This document shows positions 27,647 through 41,800 of a stretch of DNA of 64,000 bases, piece by piece. The position numbers and the translations under genes are program-made. The stretch comes from Raphanus sativus (taxonomy: Eukaryota; Streptophyta; Magnoliopsida; Brassicales; Brassicaceae), in NCBI RefSeq assembly GCF_000801105.2, contig NC_079516.1, positions 46,418,908 to 46,482,907 of the forward strand, in the 5' to 3' direction. The notes under the pieces are model-generated. The model was not told where the DNA came from, searched no databases, and saw only the letters and a program-made list of their open reading frames with translations. The stretch's first letter is position 1; the number at the start of each line of letters is the position of its first letter.

Positions 27647-29244
27647 ATGGCAGATATATGTTACGAAGTTGTGACCGATGCGTCGGCGTATGAATCAAGA
27701 CCGTTACATTCAGGGAGGAGGCAGAGGTTTCCGATGGATAAGACGGTGGTGATGCAAGAAGAACGGGAAAAGAATTGTAAGCGTAATAAACTGGAGGCTT
27801 TGACGGTGAGAAATGAGGAGACGACTGTAAACGTCTCCGGCGAGTCTCCGATGATGGAGGTAAGTCCGAGATACGGCGTTTCTTCGGTGTGCGGTAGAAG
27901 AAGAGAAATGGAAGATGCGGTGGCGGTTCATCCTTCGTTTTCTTCTCACTCGGAGTATCCTCAACACTACTTCGGTGTCTACGACGGTCATGGTTGTTCC
28001 CACGTACGTCGTTATGTTTTCTTGTTGTCCTTGGAATTAAGAAAATAAAAAAATCAGTTGTAGCTCATACGACATCGTTTTGTTGTGCAGGTTGCAGCGA
28101 GGTGTAGGGAGAGACTTCACAATCTAGTGCGAGAGGAGCTAAACTCTGACAGGGAAGAAGAGGAGTCAGAGTGGAGAAAGACGATGGAGCGTAGCTTCAC
28201 TCGTATGGATAAAGAGGTTGTGTTGTTGGGTGAATCAGTAGTGAGTGGGAATTGTAAGTGCGAGCTTCAAACGCCGGATTGTGATGCGGTCGGATCAACC
28301 GCCGTTGTGTCCATCATTACGCCGGATAAGATCGTGGTCGCTAACTGCGGCGACTCCAGAGCGGTTCTCTGCCGCAATGGAAAACCATTCCCTCTATCGA
28401 TAGATCACAAGGTTACTATCTTTCCCTTAAGTCTTTGCATGAGACTAATCTAGAGACATGCCAAGAATCTGTGGCTTCTTGTGACTGAAGATATCTAGGG
28501 TAACCAAACCGTACTAGTATTGCAGTAGGCAGATTCGAACACTGATCCTGATCCCTAGTGAATATCTAACTCATGGTTGAGATGACTCTGGTCAACATAG
28601 ACATGGCCGGTCATGTGTAAAACCTAGTGAAATATTTTATTTGATTCCTAAATTTTTTAAGAGTGTTAACGTTTATTAAAAATATTTGTTTTAAAATTAA
28701 TTTTTATAAATCTCAAGATCCACACCGACATAGATCACCTAGAAAGCTCTGTTTTGTACTTTCGTGTGTTCTTGTAATAATTTGACTCGAAGTTTGTATG
28801 AAACGCATGCAGCCTGACCGTCCAGACGAGTTAGACCGAATCGAAGGAGCTGGAGGACGAGTCATATACTGGGACTGTCCCAGAGTTCTAGGGGTCCTAG
28901 CAATGTCACGAGCCATAGGAGACAACTATCTGAAACCTTACGTTACTTGTGACCCGGAGGTAACGGTAACAGACAGGACGGACGATGACTGCCTTATTCT
29001 AGCCAGTGACGGTTTATGGGACGTTGTGTCAAACGAGACAGCCTGCTCGGTGGCGCGTATGTGTCTCCGCGGTGGTCGGAGACGGCGAGGTAGTCCGGAG
29101 AAAGCGGTGGAGACGATCTCGGACAAAGCGTGCGTGGAAGCGTCGGTATTGTTGACGAAGCTGGCGTTGGCAAGACACAGTGGTGACAACGTGAGTGTCG
29201 TTGTGATTGATCTCAGAAGGAAAGGACACGTCCCTGGACACTAA
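27647..29244 (+). CDS. HAI3: clade A protein phosphatase 2C, HAI3-like
   Basis: Mg/Mn-dependent Ser/Thr phosphatase that in this clade binds PYR/PYL receptors and inactivates SnRK2 kinases in ABA signalling. Exons 27647-28003, 28091-28411, 28813-29244 give 369 aa, close to the expected size. Motifs in order: [102 protein letters not shown] and [10 protein letters not shown]. The tryptophan that locks onto ABA-bound receptors in HAB1/ABI1 appears present (VIYWDC, before [10 protein letters not shown]), unlike in AHG1. The 401-bp second intron is larger than the first. An in-frame upstream extension exists but has no ATG, so 27647 is the start. Position next to the SDR array matches At2g29380. 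Confidence 0.9.
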
Positions 29245-29627
29245 TCCTTTTACTACTCGAGACTGATCCCATCGAAGACAGCAGCTTTAACTTCCCTTTT
29301 TGCTGTTCTTTTTGTTGTTCTTGGAACGTGTGATTGTATACAACAATTTAACCCGGTTTAGTGACAAAAACGGTTGGTAGTTAATAGGGATGAGTAGCTT
29401 TTTCTTCTCGTTTCCTAAAACTTTTTCGTGTAAAGTAACTAAATTGAAGAAAATCAAATGTTTCTCACACGGATTATAGTTAATTCAAGTTATACATGTA
29501 AAAAACATTTTTCTATAGAAGAAAACCTGCAAGAATTTTATCAAGAAAAAAAAAACATAACAAAGAGCATACACAAACAATCGAGGTGAACTTTTAGGCT
29601 ATTAATTACATGGAGGAGGTGCTTTAT
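29245..29627. other. HAI3-like 3' flank
   Basis: AT-rich 3' UTR and spacer up to a hAT MITE. Nothing else recognised. Confidence 0.4.
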
Positions 29628-29951
29628 TAGGGCCGGCTCAATAGAAATAAGGGTCCATGGGCAAAATATTTTTTTAGTCCCTTTCATTAATAAAATTTTA
29701 AAAACAAATGTTATTAAAAAACTAAATATTTAAAATATTATAAAATAGCTATTCTATTTAATTTTTGATTAATAATCTATTTTCTAAAGTTTAAAATAAT
29801 ACATTTTGTGATATTATCTAGTTTAAATTTAATAACACATATTAATAAAATGAAAAAAATTGACAAAAAATTTAAAGAAAATGAAAAAAATATATTTGAA
29901 GATGGGCCCCGGGACGGTTGCACTGACAGACCCTATACTAAGCCGGCACTG
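29628..29951. mobile_element. hAT-type MITE, 324 bp
   Basis: Ends TAGGGCCGGC and GCCGGCACTG are inverted repeats (8 of 10 match). An 8-bp target duplication TGCTTTAT flanks the element at 29620-29627 and 29952-29959. Interior AT-rich, no coding. Same family as the element at 51336-51727. Confidence 0.85.
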
Positions 29952-30076
29952 TGCTTTATATGTGCCGCAAGGCAAAGACATGAGATTGGATCTTATAGAC
30001 TAAATTCAAATACCACTAATAGCTGCAACTAATGATTAAGACAAACAGTAAGGAGGTTTCAAACATCAAAATGGCT

Positions 30077-30425
30077 TTAGATTATCAGACCAACAGCTTT
30101 GGCTGATGCAAATGATGTTCTTATGACTAAGATTTTAATATTAAGAGGCAAAACAGAAGAAGGGAGAGTCTTTGAGAGTGAGACCTTTCTCTTGAAACCT
30201 GATTGTTGTGAGGTTTTCTTTAGGGCCTTCAGTTTTTTTTGTAACCCTTGTTCGTGCCAAAGAGCCTGAAGATACAAAAACATTTTTACATGTCTATGGA
30301 TTGGTGTTCCAAGTCGACTACGTGAGAAATAGAGTTGAGATATTCCCAATCCATGATTCCATGTAAACAAAAAGTTGATGAGTAATTCCCAGACTTTGTA
30401 ATCAATGATGGTAGTCAGCACAGTA
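30077..30425 (-). other. open frame interrupted by LINE insertion, unidentified
   Basis: A minus-strand frame ending at 30077 runs into the LINE at 30425. The part outside the LINE is about 115 codons (for example DYKVWELLINFLFTWNHGLG). Sequence on the other side of the LINE (from 31688) does not continue the frame convincingly. I do not recognise the product; it may be chance or a relic. Confidence 0.25.
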
Positions 30426-31674
30426 TAACCGGGGCTCCGGATAGGCTGGTCTGCCTTCAACCGAGTATGTAGACCAAATTCTCTGCCTTCCGGATTATGT
30501 AGACCAAATTTGGGACCAAAACAGAATCCAGCAGCTACTTCCGGATTATGTAGACCAAATTTTCTGCCTTCAACCGAGTATAACCGGGGCTCCGGATAGG
30601 CTGGTCTGGTTGGGCACTAAACATGGAGAGTACTCTTCTAAATCAGGATACTACACAGCAATAAAAGAAGCACGGGAAGAAGGACCTCCAGAACCGGACT
30701 TCAACTGAAAACAGAATGTTTGGAACTTAAAGTGTGCCCCTAAAGTTAAGCATTTCGCGTGGAGACTGCTCAAACGAGCGATACCAGTGGGGGGGAAAGA
30801 CTAGTGGAACGACACATTGATGTGGATCCTAAATGCAAGAGGTGTGGTTCTAATGAATCTATCATTCATCTATTTTTTCAGTGTCCGTTTGCCCAAGATG
30901 TGTGGTCGCTTGCGCCATATGCAACGGATAATGATATTAGAGGAACAATAGATTTAATGCAGGATTGGAACAGCCTCTGCAATCTTAAATGCTTACCACC
31001 GGCTGGAATCTCCACTGGTCCTCTAGCTTTATGGATAATGTGGTCACTGTGGAAGGCAAGAAATAAATTTGTTTTTGAGGGTTTTTCAGTTTCTCCAGCA
31101 GATACGCTCTCTACCGCTATCTCTCTCGCTCGAGAATGGATAAATGACAGTAAAACAGAGGTTTCTGTTGCAAGGAAAACCTTACCTCAAACTAGTTCAG
31201 GACCAGCGAGTTCTGTGATTGTTCGATCGGATGCAGCCTGGTGCTCGAGTAACAATGTTGCAGGTTTAGGGTGGACATTGCTCTCGACGCCTCAGAACCA
31301 GGAGTTTCAAGAACGACGCCAGTACGTAGCCTCTCCACTGATGGCAGAAGGACTTGCGCTGCGGGAAGCCATCCAGACCTGCATGCGGCTGGAACTTCAA
31401 GATGTGCGGTTTGAGTCGGACTCTAGTGTCTTGATAAAGTGCATCAACGCTGAATCAAGAGTTGCTGAGATCATCAATCTAGTTGCTGATATTGTATCTC
31501 TCTCTGCTGTGTTTAGATCTGTTTCTTTTGCTTGGATTCCCTAGGAGAAAAACTCTGTTGCTGATGCTTTAGCAAAGCACTCCCTTCTTGTAATGGTACC
31601 GTTGGTAGATGAGGAAGACTTCAATGCTCCTCTCTAACCTTTTCTACTTTAATTAAATGTGTTTGAAAAAAAAA
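30426..31674 (+). mobile_element. 5'-truncated LINE (non-LTR retrotransposon) with poly(A) tail
   Basis: A 13-bp target duplication AGTCAGCACAGTA (30413-30425 and 31675-31687) brackets a segment that ends in a run of A. The coding part holds only the 3' end of ORF2: WLGTKHGEYSSKSGYY, the zf-RVT region (PKVKHFAWRLLKRAI; CKRCGSNESIIHLFFQCPFA) and a plant LINE RNase H domain. The first 180 bp are scrambled. Truncation, tail and TSD are typical of target-primed reverse transcription. Confidence 0.88.
30621..31637 (+). pseudogene. LINE ORF2 remnant: zf-RVT plus RNase H
   Basis: Protein fragment of a non-LTR reverse transcriptase polyprotein. A TGA interrupts it after PEPDFN, a frameshift lies near 30790 after KRAIPVGGK, and a TAG follows FAWIP at about 31542. 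RNase H acidic residues are still visible (RSDAAW, AEGLALREA, FESDSS, NSVADALAK). The reverse-transcriptase and endonuclease domains are missing by 5' truncation. Not functional. Confidence 0.85.
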
Positions 31675-31687
31675 AGTCAGCACAGTA

Positions 31688-32181
31688 AGAAAAAAATATT
31701 CTAATAGATTCAAGGTGCTTCTCTTTCAAGGAACCTATAGGTTATAGGTCTAATAGTTAGTTCGAGCTATTTTTTTGTGTCTTTTCCCGTAGTATTCACT
31801 CTTTCCCTTCATTTATCTCATCCACCAGCAAAGTATCTTTTTCCCAATTAAATCTTTCGGAATCCAGCCAAAACCCAAGTCGCCAGAATCCACAACTCTT
31901 TTGTTATTTTAGTAATAGTCAATGAATCGATGATTTTAGTAGAAGTCTCGATCATAGTAACACGAACATAAGAACATTTTCCTTATAAAAAAACAACGTT
32001 CTTCTGCTTTTATTGATTATTATTTTATGGTTTATACATAAATAGGAAACAAAGGAAACGGAATCATCGATTCCTTAACTAGTGGAAATACAAAATGGGA
32101 TAATGTTCCTGGAGCTAGAAGGATAACTTTCTCTTATTTGCATCGACAGATTATTGAGAAACACACACGCGCAAGAATGGC
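31688..32181. other. spacer between LINE and SDR copy E
   Basis: AT-rich; includes the probable 3' UTR of the minus-strand SDR gene E. No other feature. Confidence 0.4.
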
Positions 32182-33454
<1,273 letters not shown>

Positions 33455-33560
33455 CTTTTGTTTGAATTTGAGTAGCAATGACCAAAGATGCCACATAACA
33501 TTTATAGAGCCAAAGTATATCAAATATATGTAACTGATGACGTTTTGGAGGAAACGAAAC
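33455..33560 (-). promoter_or_regulatory. class-2 SDR promoter (copy E) with TGACG element
   Basis: TGACG at 33538-33542 (plus orientation), 84 bp upstream of the ATG. Near-duplicate of the copy F promoter, including GCAATGACCA, GATGCC and CATAACAT words in the same order. Confidence 0.65.
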
Positions 33561-34700
33561 ATCTAGCGTCATTTAAAATAATAAAAAATAAATTATATAA
33601 ATAAAAGAAATATCTAGATGGTAGCCTAAATAGAAAAAAAACATCTAAATGATATACTTATAAACATACAAAAATACAGAATTTAGTAAAAAAACATACA
33701 AAAACATGATAAATATTTTAATAATAATCTGGTTGATTTCGGTGTGAACAATTAATTTTCTTCTATTAATTTGGTTGATTTGGGTGTGAACAAGTGTTCT
33801 TTTTTAACAAAAAAAAATTGGCTGTAATTATAATATTTCAAGTGTGAGTTTCTTCTATTAATTTTATGGAATCATTGAATCAATCGTGTCTTTTTCCTTA
33901 TACTCTTATTGATGCACGTTTTATATTAATTGACTGTCGATGTTAGAACCGATCAGTCTTTTCCTAATCATTTACTTGATGCATTCATCTCATCTATCTA
34001 TACTATGAAATCTTAAGAAATCTACCTATACAAAATTATTGCACTTTTTATTGACTAACAATATTATGGTCTTATTTTAAATTTTGATTTACCTTATATC
34101 TCTCTAAATTTTATTTAGTAAATACTTTTATTTATTAGGTCCACATCGATCTTTTTGTACACGATTTGATTATACTGCATATCTACTTTATTTACTAGAC
34201 CACTATCATTTAGTCCACGAAAATATAATACCACATACACTTCATTCTTTCTTTATATGGGTAAACTATACCAATATATTAAATAATTTTCAGTTGGTTT
34301 TAATAAGATGGATATTTGTTTTATGAACACTACCTTATAACCTTTACAAAAAAATACACTACCTTATAACACCTCATAAATTATTTAAATTGCTGTATAC
34401 ACATAATAATTGTAATCTAAAAACCAAACCGGTTTATTAAAAAGAATAATTGATCTGAAACGAAGTACTTCCTCTATGGGCATTGTAAAGAGTATAGAAT
34501 ATGACCCTAATCGTTCTTCTCAGATAATATTACTATTTCACATTATAGAAATAATTATCCGACGGCTAAATACCAAATGAATTTCAGTTGTACGTACCGA
34601 TTATTTCTCACCCAACCATAATAGAAACAAAGTCTATGTGATACATATACGACCCACTAAAATGTATCAAGCGGTTAGAAATATTAGTCACTAACTTCTA

Positions 34701-34938
34701 CTCCTTCCGTTTCGAATTAAATATCGTTTTAAAACAAAATTTTGTTTCAAAATAAGTGTTGTTTTATAATTTCAATGCAAAATTTATTAATTTTTTATTC
34801 TAAACTATTTTTCTATTGGTTGAAATCTGGTTAGATATATTGGTAATGATATTTTTATTTAGTAAATATACAAACTTAAATGTTTTATTAATCTGTGCGT
34901 CGAAATCTAGAACGACAAGTAAAATAAAACGGAGAGAA
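34701..34938. mobile_element. Stowaway MITE, copy 1 (238 bp)
   Basis: Terminal repeats CTCCTTCCGTTTC and AAACGGAGAGAA with TA on both sides. The inner sequence shares TCTAGAACGACAAGT and TTCTATTGGTTGAAA blocks with the copies at 35276 and 59938. Confidence 0.85.
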
Positions 34939-35163
34939 TATATATTTTATATTATTCCAGCTAAATAAAAATCTTTGCATGTATTTCCTCTAACGTACGG
35001 CTTTGATTACGAGAAGATCAATAAGTTTACATCATATTTTGATAATAACTATTCTATATCAATAAATTCTGCTAACAATATAACCAAAATAGGAATAGTT
35101 AATGTGATTGCTAAGATATCCCCAAAAATTCAACTAGATAAATTTGAAAATACTATCACAACA

Positions 35164-35165
35164 TA

Positions 35166-35192
<27 letters not shown>
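35164..35192. repeat. (TA)n microsatellite
   Basis: Simple TA run between two Stowaway MITEs. Confidence 0.9.
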
Positions 35193-35196
<4 letters not shown>

Positions 35197-35275
35197 TTTC
35201 ACATTATAGTTAAGCACATTCTCCAAATAATTATATTTTGTAAAAGAATTAATAGTTTCTTCAAATAATTATATA

Positions 35276-35513
35276 CTCCCTCCATTTCAAATTATTTATC
35301 GTTGTAGGGTATAATTTTTGTTTCGAAATAAATGTCATTTTCGGTTTTCAATGGAAATATATTGATTATATTCTCTACTCAATTTTTTCTATTGGTTGAA
35401 ACATGGTTAGATGTATTGATAATGGAATTTTTATTTTGAAAATATGTAAAGTTAAATATTTTCTTAATCATTGTACATAAACCTAAAACCACGACTAATA
35501 TGAAACGGATGAG
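35276..35513. mobile_element. Stowaway MITE, copy 2 (238 bp)
   Basis: CTCCCTCCATTTC at the left end and GAAACGGATGAG at the right, flanked by TA. Same family and length as the copy at 34701. Confidence 0.85.
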
Positions 35514-36980
35514 TATTAGATAATATTTAATATACTAATAAAAAATACGTGGAGATAATACCAAATTTTTTTCTGAATTTAAATATTTATTTTATATGCA
35601 TTTTTTATATATGTACTAATAAAAGATGATCATACTAAAAATCTACTTAAAAGATTTATTGCATCTATTTATTTTAGTCCAACCTATTATATATAACCAA
35701 ATATTATAACTAACATCTATTATAGCAACCAAATAATATCTTTGACATTTGAATGAATCCACTTTAACTCAATCAACCTTTTTACATAAGATCTTTCAGT
35801 ATACCACGTCATTACACAAACATTTAATATAAATCATATCAAATGTTTCAAATAGTACCTACAATATTTAATATAAGCGATTTTATATGACTTAACACAT
35901 AGAGGTAAATTATATCTATTTCATCCTTTTCCATTATATCAATATTTGCAATACGTTGGGTCATGTTAAACATATATTGACCAAACCTCCAATATTTTAA
36001 TACATCAATGCCGTTTATAGAATATCATAACTACATAGAAATTCATTTGTTCTGTTAAAACTAACTCAATTTCAGTATAACAATATTATTATTCACGATT
36101 TTTGAAAACTATTTATTCAGATATTATATTCTTATATACTATTCACTTAAAACGAATTTATACTATTAAAAATCATTTTAAAATCTACTATTATAAGATT
36201 GTTGGAGTCATGTATGACTATTTATTTTATTTTGGTCATACCATTAATTATTCCATCCATAAATCCTAATATTACTCTTTATGATACCTTTTCTCTAAAA
36301 ATATTTCATCAAACTATGGTTTTTATATAATAATAAGGTTGTTGGACTAATGAGTTGGGTATTGAGGAGCAAAAAGATCTGAAATATCCAGAAATTTGAA
36401 AATACTCGAAATACAAAAATTACTTAAACCCCCAATGAAATATTCGAAAATATTAAAATATTAAAATATTAATAATTTTATTCGAGATCTGAACCACTGA
36501 ATCGGAAAATACCCAAAATTTTAGTTGAATATCCAAAATATTTTTATCAATTTAAAATTTTACCAAAACCCAAAACAATAACTGTAAATCCAAAACCAAA
36601 AATTAAAATATAAGTGTAATACCAGAAACATATTGTAAATATCTAAATATACTTAATATATACAAAAATGATCGGTTCTCATGTAAGATCAAACTCAAAC
36701 AAATACGGGTCCAGAAAAACACCGAGAAGGTAATTTTCTCAAGACCCAAACCCAAACTAAACATATATTTTTAGATCGGTTTTGGTTTGTTTTTTGGTCT
36801 GGATAAATATCTAAACCTAAAATAAACTAATTCATATATTATATTTAAAAAGGAAAAAAATCGATTCTTCAGTATAATACGAATATGTATTATAATATCT
36901 AAAAATCCATATTTTCGAAGCGCATGTCTAGTATTTTATTTAAAAGTATATCATTAAAACGTTCTGATATAGAGCTTAAA

Positions 36981-37060
36981 TAATTTTGGGAATAATTCCA
37001 CGCCGAATTATATTCTATGTTAATTTTGGGAATAATTCCACGCCGAATTATATTCTATGC
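36981..37060. repeat. 40-bp tandem duplication
   Basis: Two nearly identical 40-bp units (36981-37020, 37021-37060), beginning TAATTTTGGGAATAATTCC, lie immediately left of a Tourist-like MITE. Confidence 0.9.
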
Positions 37061-37069
37061 AGAATTTTA

Positions 37070-37325
37070 GGGTCTAACTGGTGACCAAGGAATGAAGAGG
37101 AATAATGCATTCCTTAATATTCCTAACAAATTTTACCATTCATTAGGAATAGTCATTCCTTTTCATTCCTTCTCATTCCTTTTATTGTAGAGAATTAAAG
37201 AACAAATTTATTCCTCACTAAATTTGATATGGAATAACCGTTCCTCATCATTCCCATAATTTTATTCCCATCAATTTTTTTCCTTTTTGTTCCTACTATT
37301 CCTGAGATGGTCACCAGTTAAACCC
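37070..37325. mobile_element. Tourist/Harbinger-like MITE, 256 bp
   Basis: Ends GGGTCTAACTGGTGACC and GGTCACCAGTTAAACCC are inverted repeats. TTA flanks both sides (37067-37069, 37326-37328), the 3-bp target duplication of PIF/Harbinger MITEs. The interior is full of GGAAT/ATTCC words that make the element nearly self-complementary. Confidence 0.85.
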
Positions 37326-38854
37326 TTAGTCAATTTATTAACGGGAAAAGGAAAAACAACACGGCAGTGCATCATGCATGTTCTTCTATGCATGCACTAC
37401 TACCATTATTTTTGTTAAAGTCACAAATGATCTCATGTATGATGTATGCCAACTATGTATTTTTGTAAATCGCAAAAGAACTAAGTAAACTATATCAAGA
37501 CGGACTATTACATCATCCAAAGCTAATATCAACGTTAACAAATTATATTAGTATTAGCTTTTTTTTTTGCTTTGATGTAATTTTTTTTTTGTCTAAGCCA
37601 ATGTTAAAATTGATCATTATCTAATGAAATAAAACATAGAAGCAAAAGACAAAAGATCCAATTAGTTGGTTGAATCCGTATTTTGAACAAGATCCAATTA
37701 GTTGGTATGAGGCAAAAGAGTAACAGGCGACCCTTTCTACTGGCCGAGAAGGGGCAGTGGATAGCAGAGGCAAAAGATCATGTTTAGGAGAGGGGAAGGG
37801 TAAGCAAGGGGAGGGAAGAGGGCTAAAGAAAGAGGGTACACGGGGTCAGGAGGGTCATGGAAAAGGGAAGAGATGGAAGCAAGCTGTTCATCAACGGTGA
37901 GAGGCGACGGACTCAAGGTGAAAGCATTACTTTGAGGGAACCAGGAATTTGCCATTGGAAATCGAATCTAGAAGCAGTTTTTGTACTGCTATTTTAATAT
38001 AATCTATTCTCTTTTGATAGTTATTTTGTTATTTTGTTAGTTTCAATTTTTAAGTTTCTCATTTATGTTACGAAAAAAAGTTTATCATGCATGTGGTTTT
38101 CTTTTGTATGTACTAACTTGAGCTTCCAAAAAAATTTGAGAACTACTTGAGCATCAAAAGTTTCTTAAAATATTCTCACTACCTTCTCTAAAGTATTTCC
38201 TGCGTTGTTTCGTGTTTTGTTTCTTTGCACAAGCGACTTATAACTTTTAGACTTAAGTTTATCTAAATAATAATAATAATAATCAAGTAACTGGCACATG
38301 TCTTAGTCCAATTAATTATAAGTTTTTCGTGTGTGAAAATTTCATAAGAAACCAAAATTTACTCAAATATATAAAACATAAATTACAAGCAAGTTAAATT
38401 ATTCCCATGAAAATGTATACAAATATAATAGTTCGCTTTGTGCTCACCTAATATTCCTTTTCAATTTCAATTTGTGAGAGATGAATTAGAGAAGTACTAA
38501 CTTTACGTCATTTTAGTCACATATATACTTATAAATTCACATATCTATAAACGATAACTTTGACTACTTTTGATGTAATAGTACATCACACATAAAATGA
38601 TTTAAAGAAACATCACATCAATTAATGTGAAAACATTTATACAAAATATACTAATAAACTACAAATAAATTGATTAATTATTTACTATCTAAAGCAAAAG
38701 TATATATTATTTTGAAGATGTAACTTGAATTGAATTATATAGTGAAATCAAACTATTTTTAATCACTATATATATATATATATGTATGCTTAATGTCTCT
38801 AACAAGAATCATTCATCTCATAATCTTTAAGAAGAAGAGTCTACAGCAGTCGAG
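37326..38854. other. intergenic upstream of CHY1-like gene
   Basis: AT-rich. A minus-strand 72-codon frame (37737-37955) has a composition unlike its surroundings and starts MANSWFPQSNAF; its DPPDP motif recalls LINE ORF1 starts in Brassicaceae, but this is a guess. A TA microsatellite lies at about 38768-38782, close to the gene start. Confidence 0.35.
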
Positions 38855-41800
38855 ATGGCCTCACAGTCTCAGGTCTCTTTTTATTCTGTTTGCTACGCAT
38901 CAACAACTATCAATTCTTCCCGTCTCTCGCTAAATCAATTTGATCAACAGGTTTTAGTGGAAGATAAATCCAGTGTTAGAATCTTGACACTAAACAGACC
39001 AAAGCAAATGAATGCTCTGTGCTCCAACATGGTATTGAATCTTTTTTCCCTTGTTGTCTCTCCCTCCTTTTCGTGTCCTAGTTTACATATTTGTCTTGAA
39101 TTATTCTTCTCTAGATCACTCGGTTGCTGCAATTGTTCCTTGCATATGAGGAGGACCCTAATGTGAAACTCGTCATCCTAAAGGTAATATATATCCTTAT
39201 CTCTTCTGGTTTGTACAAAACTGAATATCTTCGCCACAGGGTCAGGGAAGAGCCTTTTGTGCTGGTGGCGATGTTCGACCTGTTGTTGGTGACATCGTAC
39301 AAGGTATATAGCACCGTCCCACCTTTTTTTCGTGCTTACGTTCAGTTTCTACACAATTTTCACTATTATAGAGGACTAGGTAAATGGAGACTCGGTGCGG
39401 ATTTCTTCTCGGATCAATACTCGCTCAACTATGTCATGGCCACCTATAGCAAAGTTCAGGTATGTTGAGTTATGAAAATTAAACTGAATAAGAATTCCAT
39501 TTTGGTCAAAATATAGTTTAAAAGATCAATATTTTAGTAGTATTATTTAAAAATTTGTTTTTAATGTTCATGATAAATATAGTCAAATCTGCAATCTAAA
39601 ATGTGTATGAATTTAAGTGAACATTTTGTATGATATTTTGATTTTTTATTAGTTTATTTTTGTAATCTAATATTTTCTTTGTAATTTTATTATTGTTATA
39701 TTCATTTGTTATCTTATCCACAAATATAAGACTATTGGTATCTGGCTAGTTGATTCATCCAGATCCAACTTCGGTGTCTGTCCGTGTTATACCTACTGTA
39801 GTGAATTGCTCAAGTCCGTAATTCGTTTTCCATACTGTTTTGAATATATAGATTTCGATTTTGAATGGTATTGTAATGGGAGGTGGAGCTGGTGTCTCCA
39901 TCCATGGTCGATTTCGTATTGCAACTGAGAAGACGGTATTGTTTTCTTTAAGATGACAATGGTTGACAAGTAGATAGCAAACCTGAAACATGCTCATATC
40001 TTTTGAGTTTCTTTTTCCAAGGTTTTTGCCATGCCTGAGACAGCCCTAGGGCTCTTTCCAGATGTAGGGGCCTCGTACTTCTTGTCAAGACTCCCTGGAT
40101 TTTTTGGTAAAAAAAATCATTTGTTTTTAGACAAAAGACTGAGCCACCCTTTCTCATCATTCATGTCTTCTTATTCAGGAGAGTATGTTGGCCTCACTGG
40201 AGCTAGGTTAGATGGCGCTGAAATACTTGCTTGTGGTCTTGCAACTCATTTTGTCCCTTCAACGGTATGGACTTATATATTATATATTGTTCCGAAACGC
40301 TACGAACTATAAAAATTATGTTTGTGGTTGATAGCAAGGAAACCAGTCCGACCCACAGAGTTTTTTCATTTTCGGCATGATTGCAACTTGACAACTAATG
40401 CCATTGTTTTCTCTTTTTTTTTTGGTCTGAACTAAGAGATTATGACACCTTCTGACGAAAACATTTCTAGCATAATTAACTAAATATATTATGTGTGTAT
40501 ATATATAAACTTTTAGTTTTGGTTTCTGTTGGAAGATTAAATTAATTTTATGTAAATATTGAAGAATTAGTAGCATAGATGGTGTATATTGAAGAACACA
40601 TATATATAGGTTTCGCATTCATGGTCCTTTTTAGTTATATTAAGACCCATGTAAAAACATTTAATTGTCTATCATAGTATCATTGCTTGCACTATAGTTA
40701 TGTGTCTTCCGAGCACTCTTGCTCATGATTCCTATTTTCTTCAGCTTCATGATCTATGTTGACTGTTTTAACTTATATATGTGGATAACTAAACTTGAGG
40801 TCTGTAAAATTTTATGATGTATCTATTTGCTTGACATTTTAAAAAGCGACTAATATTACATTTCAGTGTATGTTAAGCATTATTTATCTGCTCCGCCAGA
40901 ATTTTTACTTAATAAGGTTACTCCCTGTCACAGAGGTTGACTGCATTAGAAGAAGATCTTTGCAGAGTTGGTTCAAGTGATCCAGTTACCTTTGCCGAGA
41001 CAATTCTCAATGCATACACTCAGCATCCGCATCTGAAACAGCATAGTGCTTACCACAGGCAAGTATACATTATTTTTCTCTTTTACTCTTTTTACTTGTA
41101 TTTTAGCTTGTCGAATATCTTTTGACATGGAAACTTGGCAAGGATTCGATGTAACAATTTCTCTACAACTGATCATGATTGCATTTACATGTTTTGTAAT
41201 GTTTCAGCTTTGTATGGGTGACAGCTTTCATTCGTTCATCAACATAAACAATGCCTGAGTTAGCTAGATCTTCAATGGAAAACTTTTGTTAATGGTTTCT
41301 TATTGTTCTATACGCAGGCTACATGTTATTGATAGGTGCTTCTCGAGAAAAACGGTGGAGGAGATTATATCTACACTTGTAAGTTTTTCATTAATAAATT
41401 AAATTTGACTTGCATGCATTCCTGAGTTGAACATTTTGACAATGCTATATGCCATAATATGTGTTCGTTAGGAGAAAGAGGCCATTGAAGAGCCAAATGA
41501 ATGGATCTCAGCTACCATTCGAGCTCTGGAGAAGGCTTCACCATCAAGCCTTAAAATCTCTCTTAGATCGGTTAGTTCATAAAATGTGCAGGCACATGCA
41601 ATAGTGTGATAGAACTAAGTTTGTGTACGAAATTTCAGATAAGAGAAGGACGGTATCAGGGGGTGGGACAGTGTCTTATCCGTGAGTTTAGAATGGTGTG
41701 TCATGTGATGAAGGGAGAAATAAGCAAAGATTTGGTGGAGGTATTATCTTCTTTCCCCGATTCATTCTTCATCCTGAAACTGTCTTTTCATTGTAGAGAT

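Larger units (their letters stand above)
33997..36931 (+). mobile_element. candidate large Helitron
   Basis: Left boundary reads A then TCTATACTATGAAATC, close to the Helitron 5' consensus. Right boundary reads TTTTCGAAGCGCATGTCTAG then T, a plausible degenerate Helitron 3' end with CTAG. The interior is AT-rich with two Stowaway MITEs and no helicase coding. The 3' hairpin is weak, so the two ends may not belong to the same insertion. Confidence 0.35.

Noticed and set aside
34975..35166. 63-codon plus-strand frame between two Stowaways.
   Set aside because: AT-rich chance frame inside a transposon-rich block.
41059..41317. Apparent loss of a splice donor in the CHY1-like gene.
   Set aside because: The AG/GCAAGT site is a standard GC-AG donor and joining it keeps the frame, so the gene is not broken.
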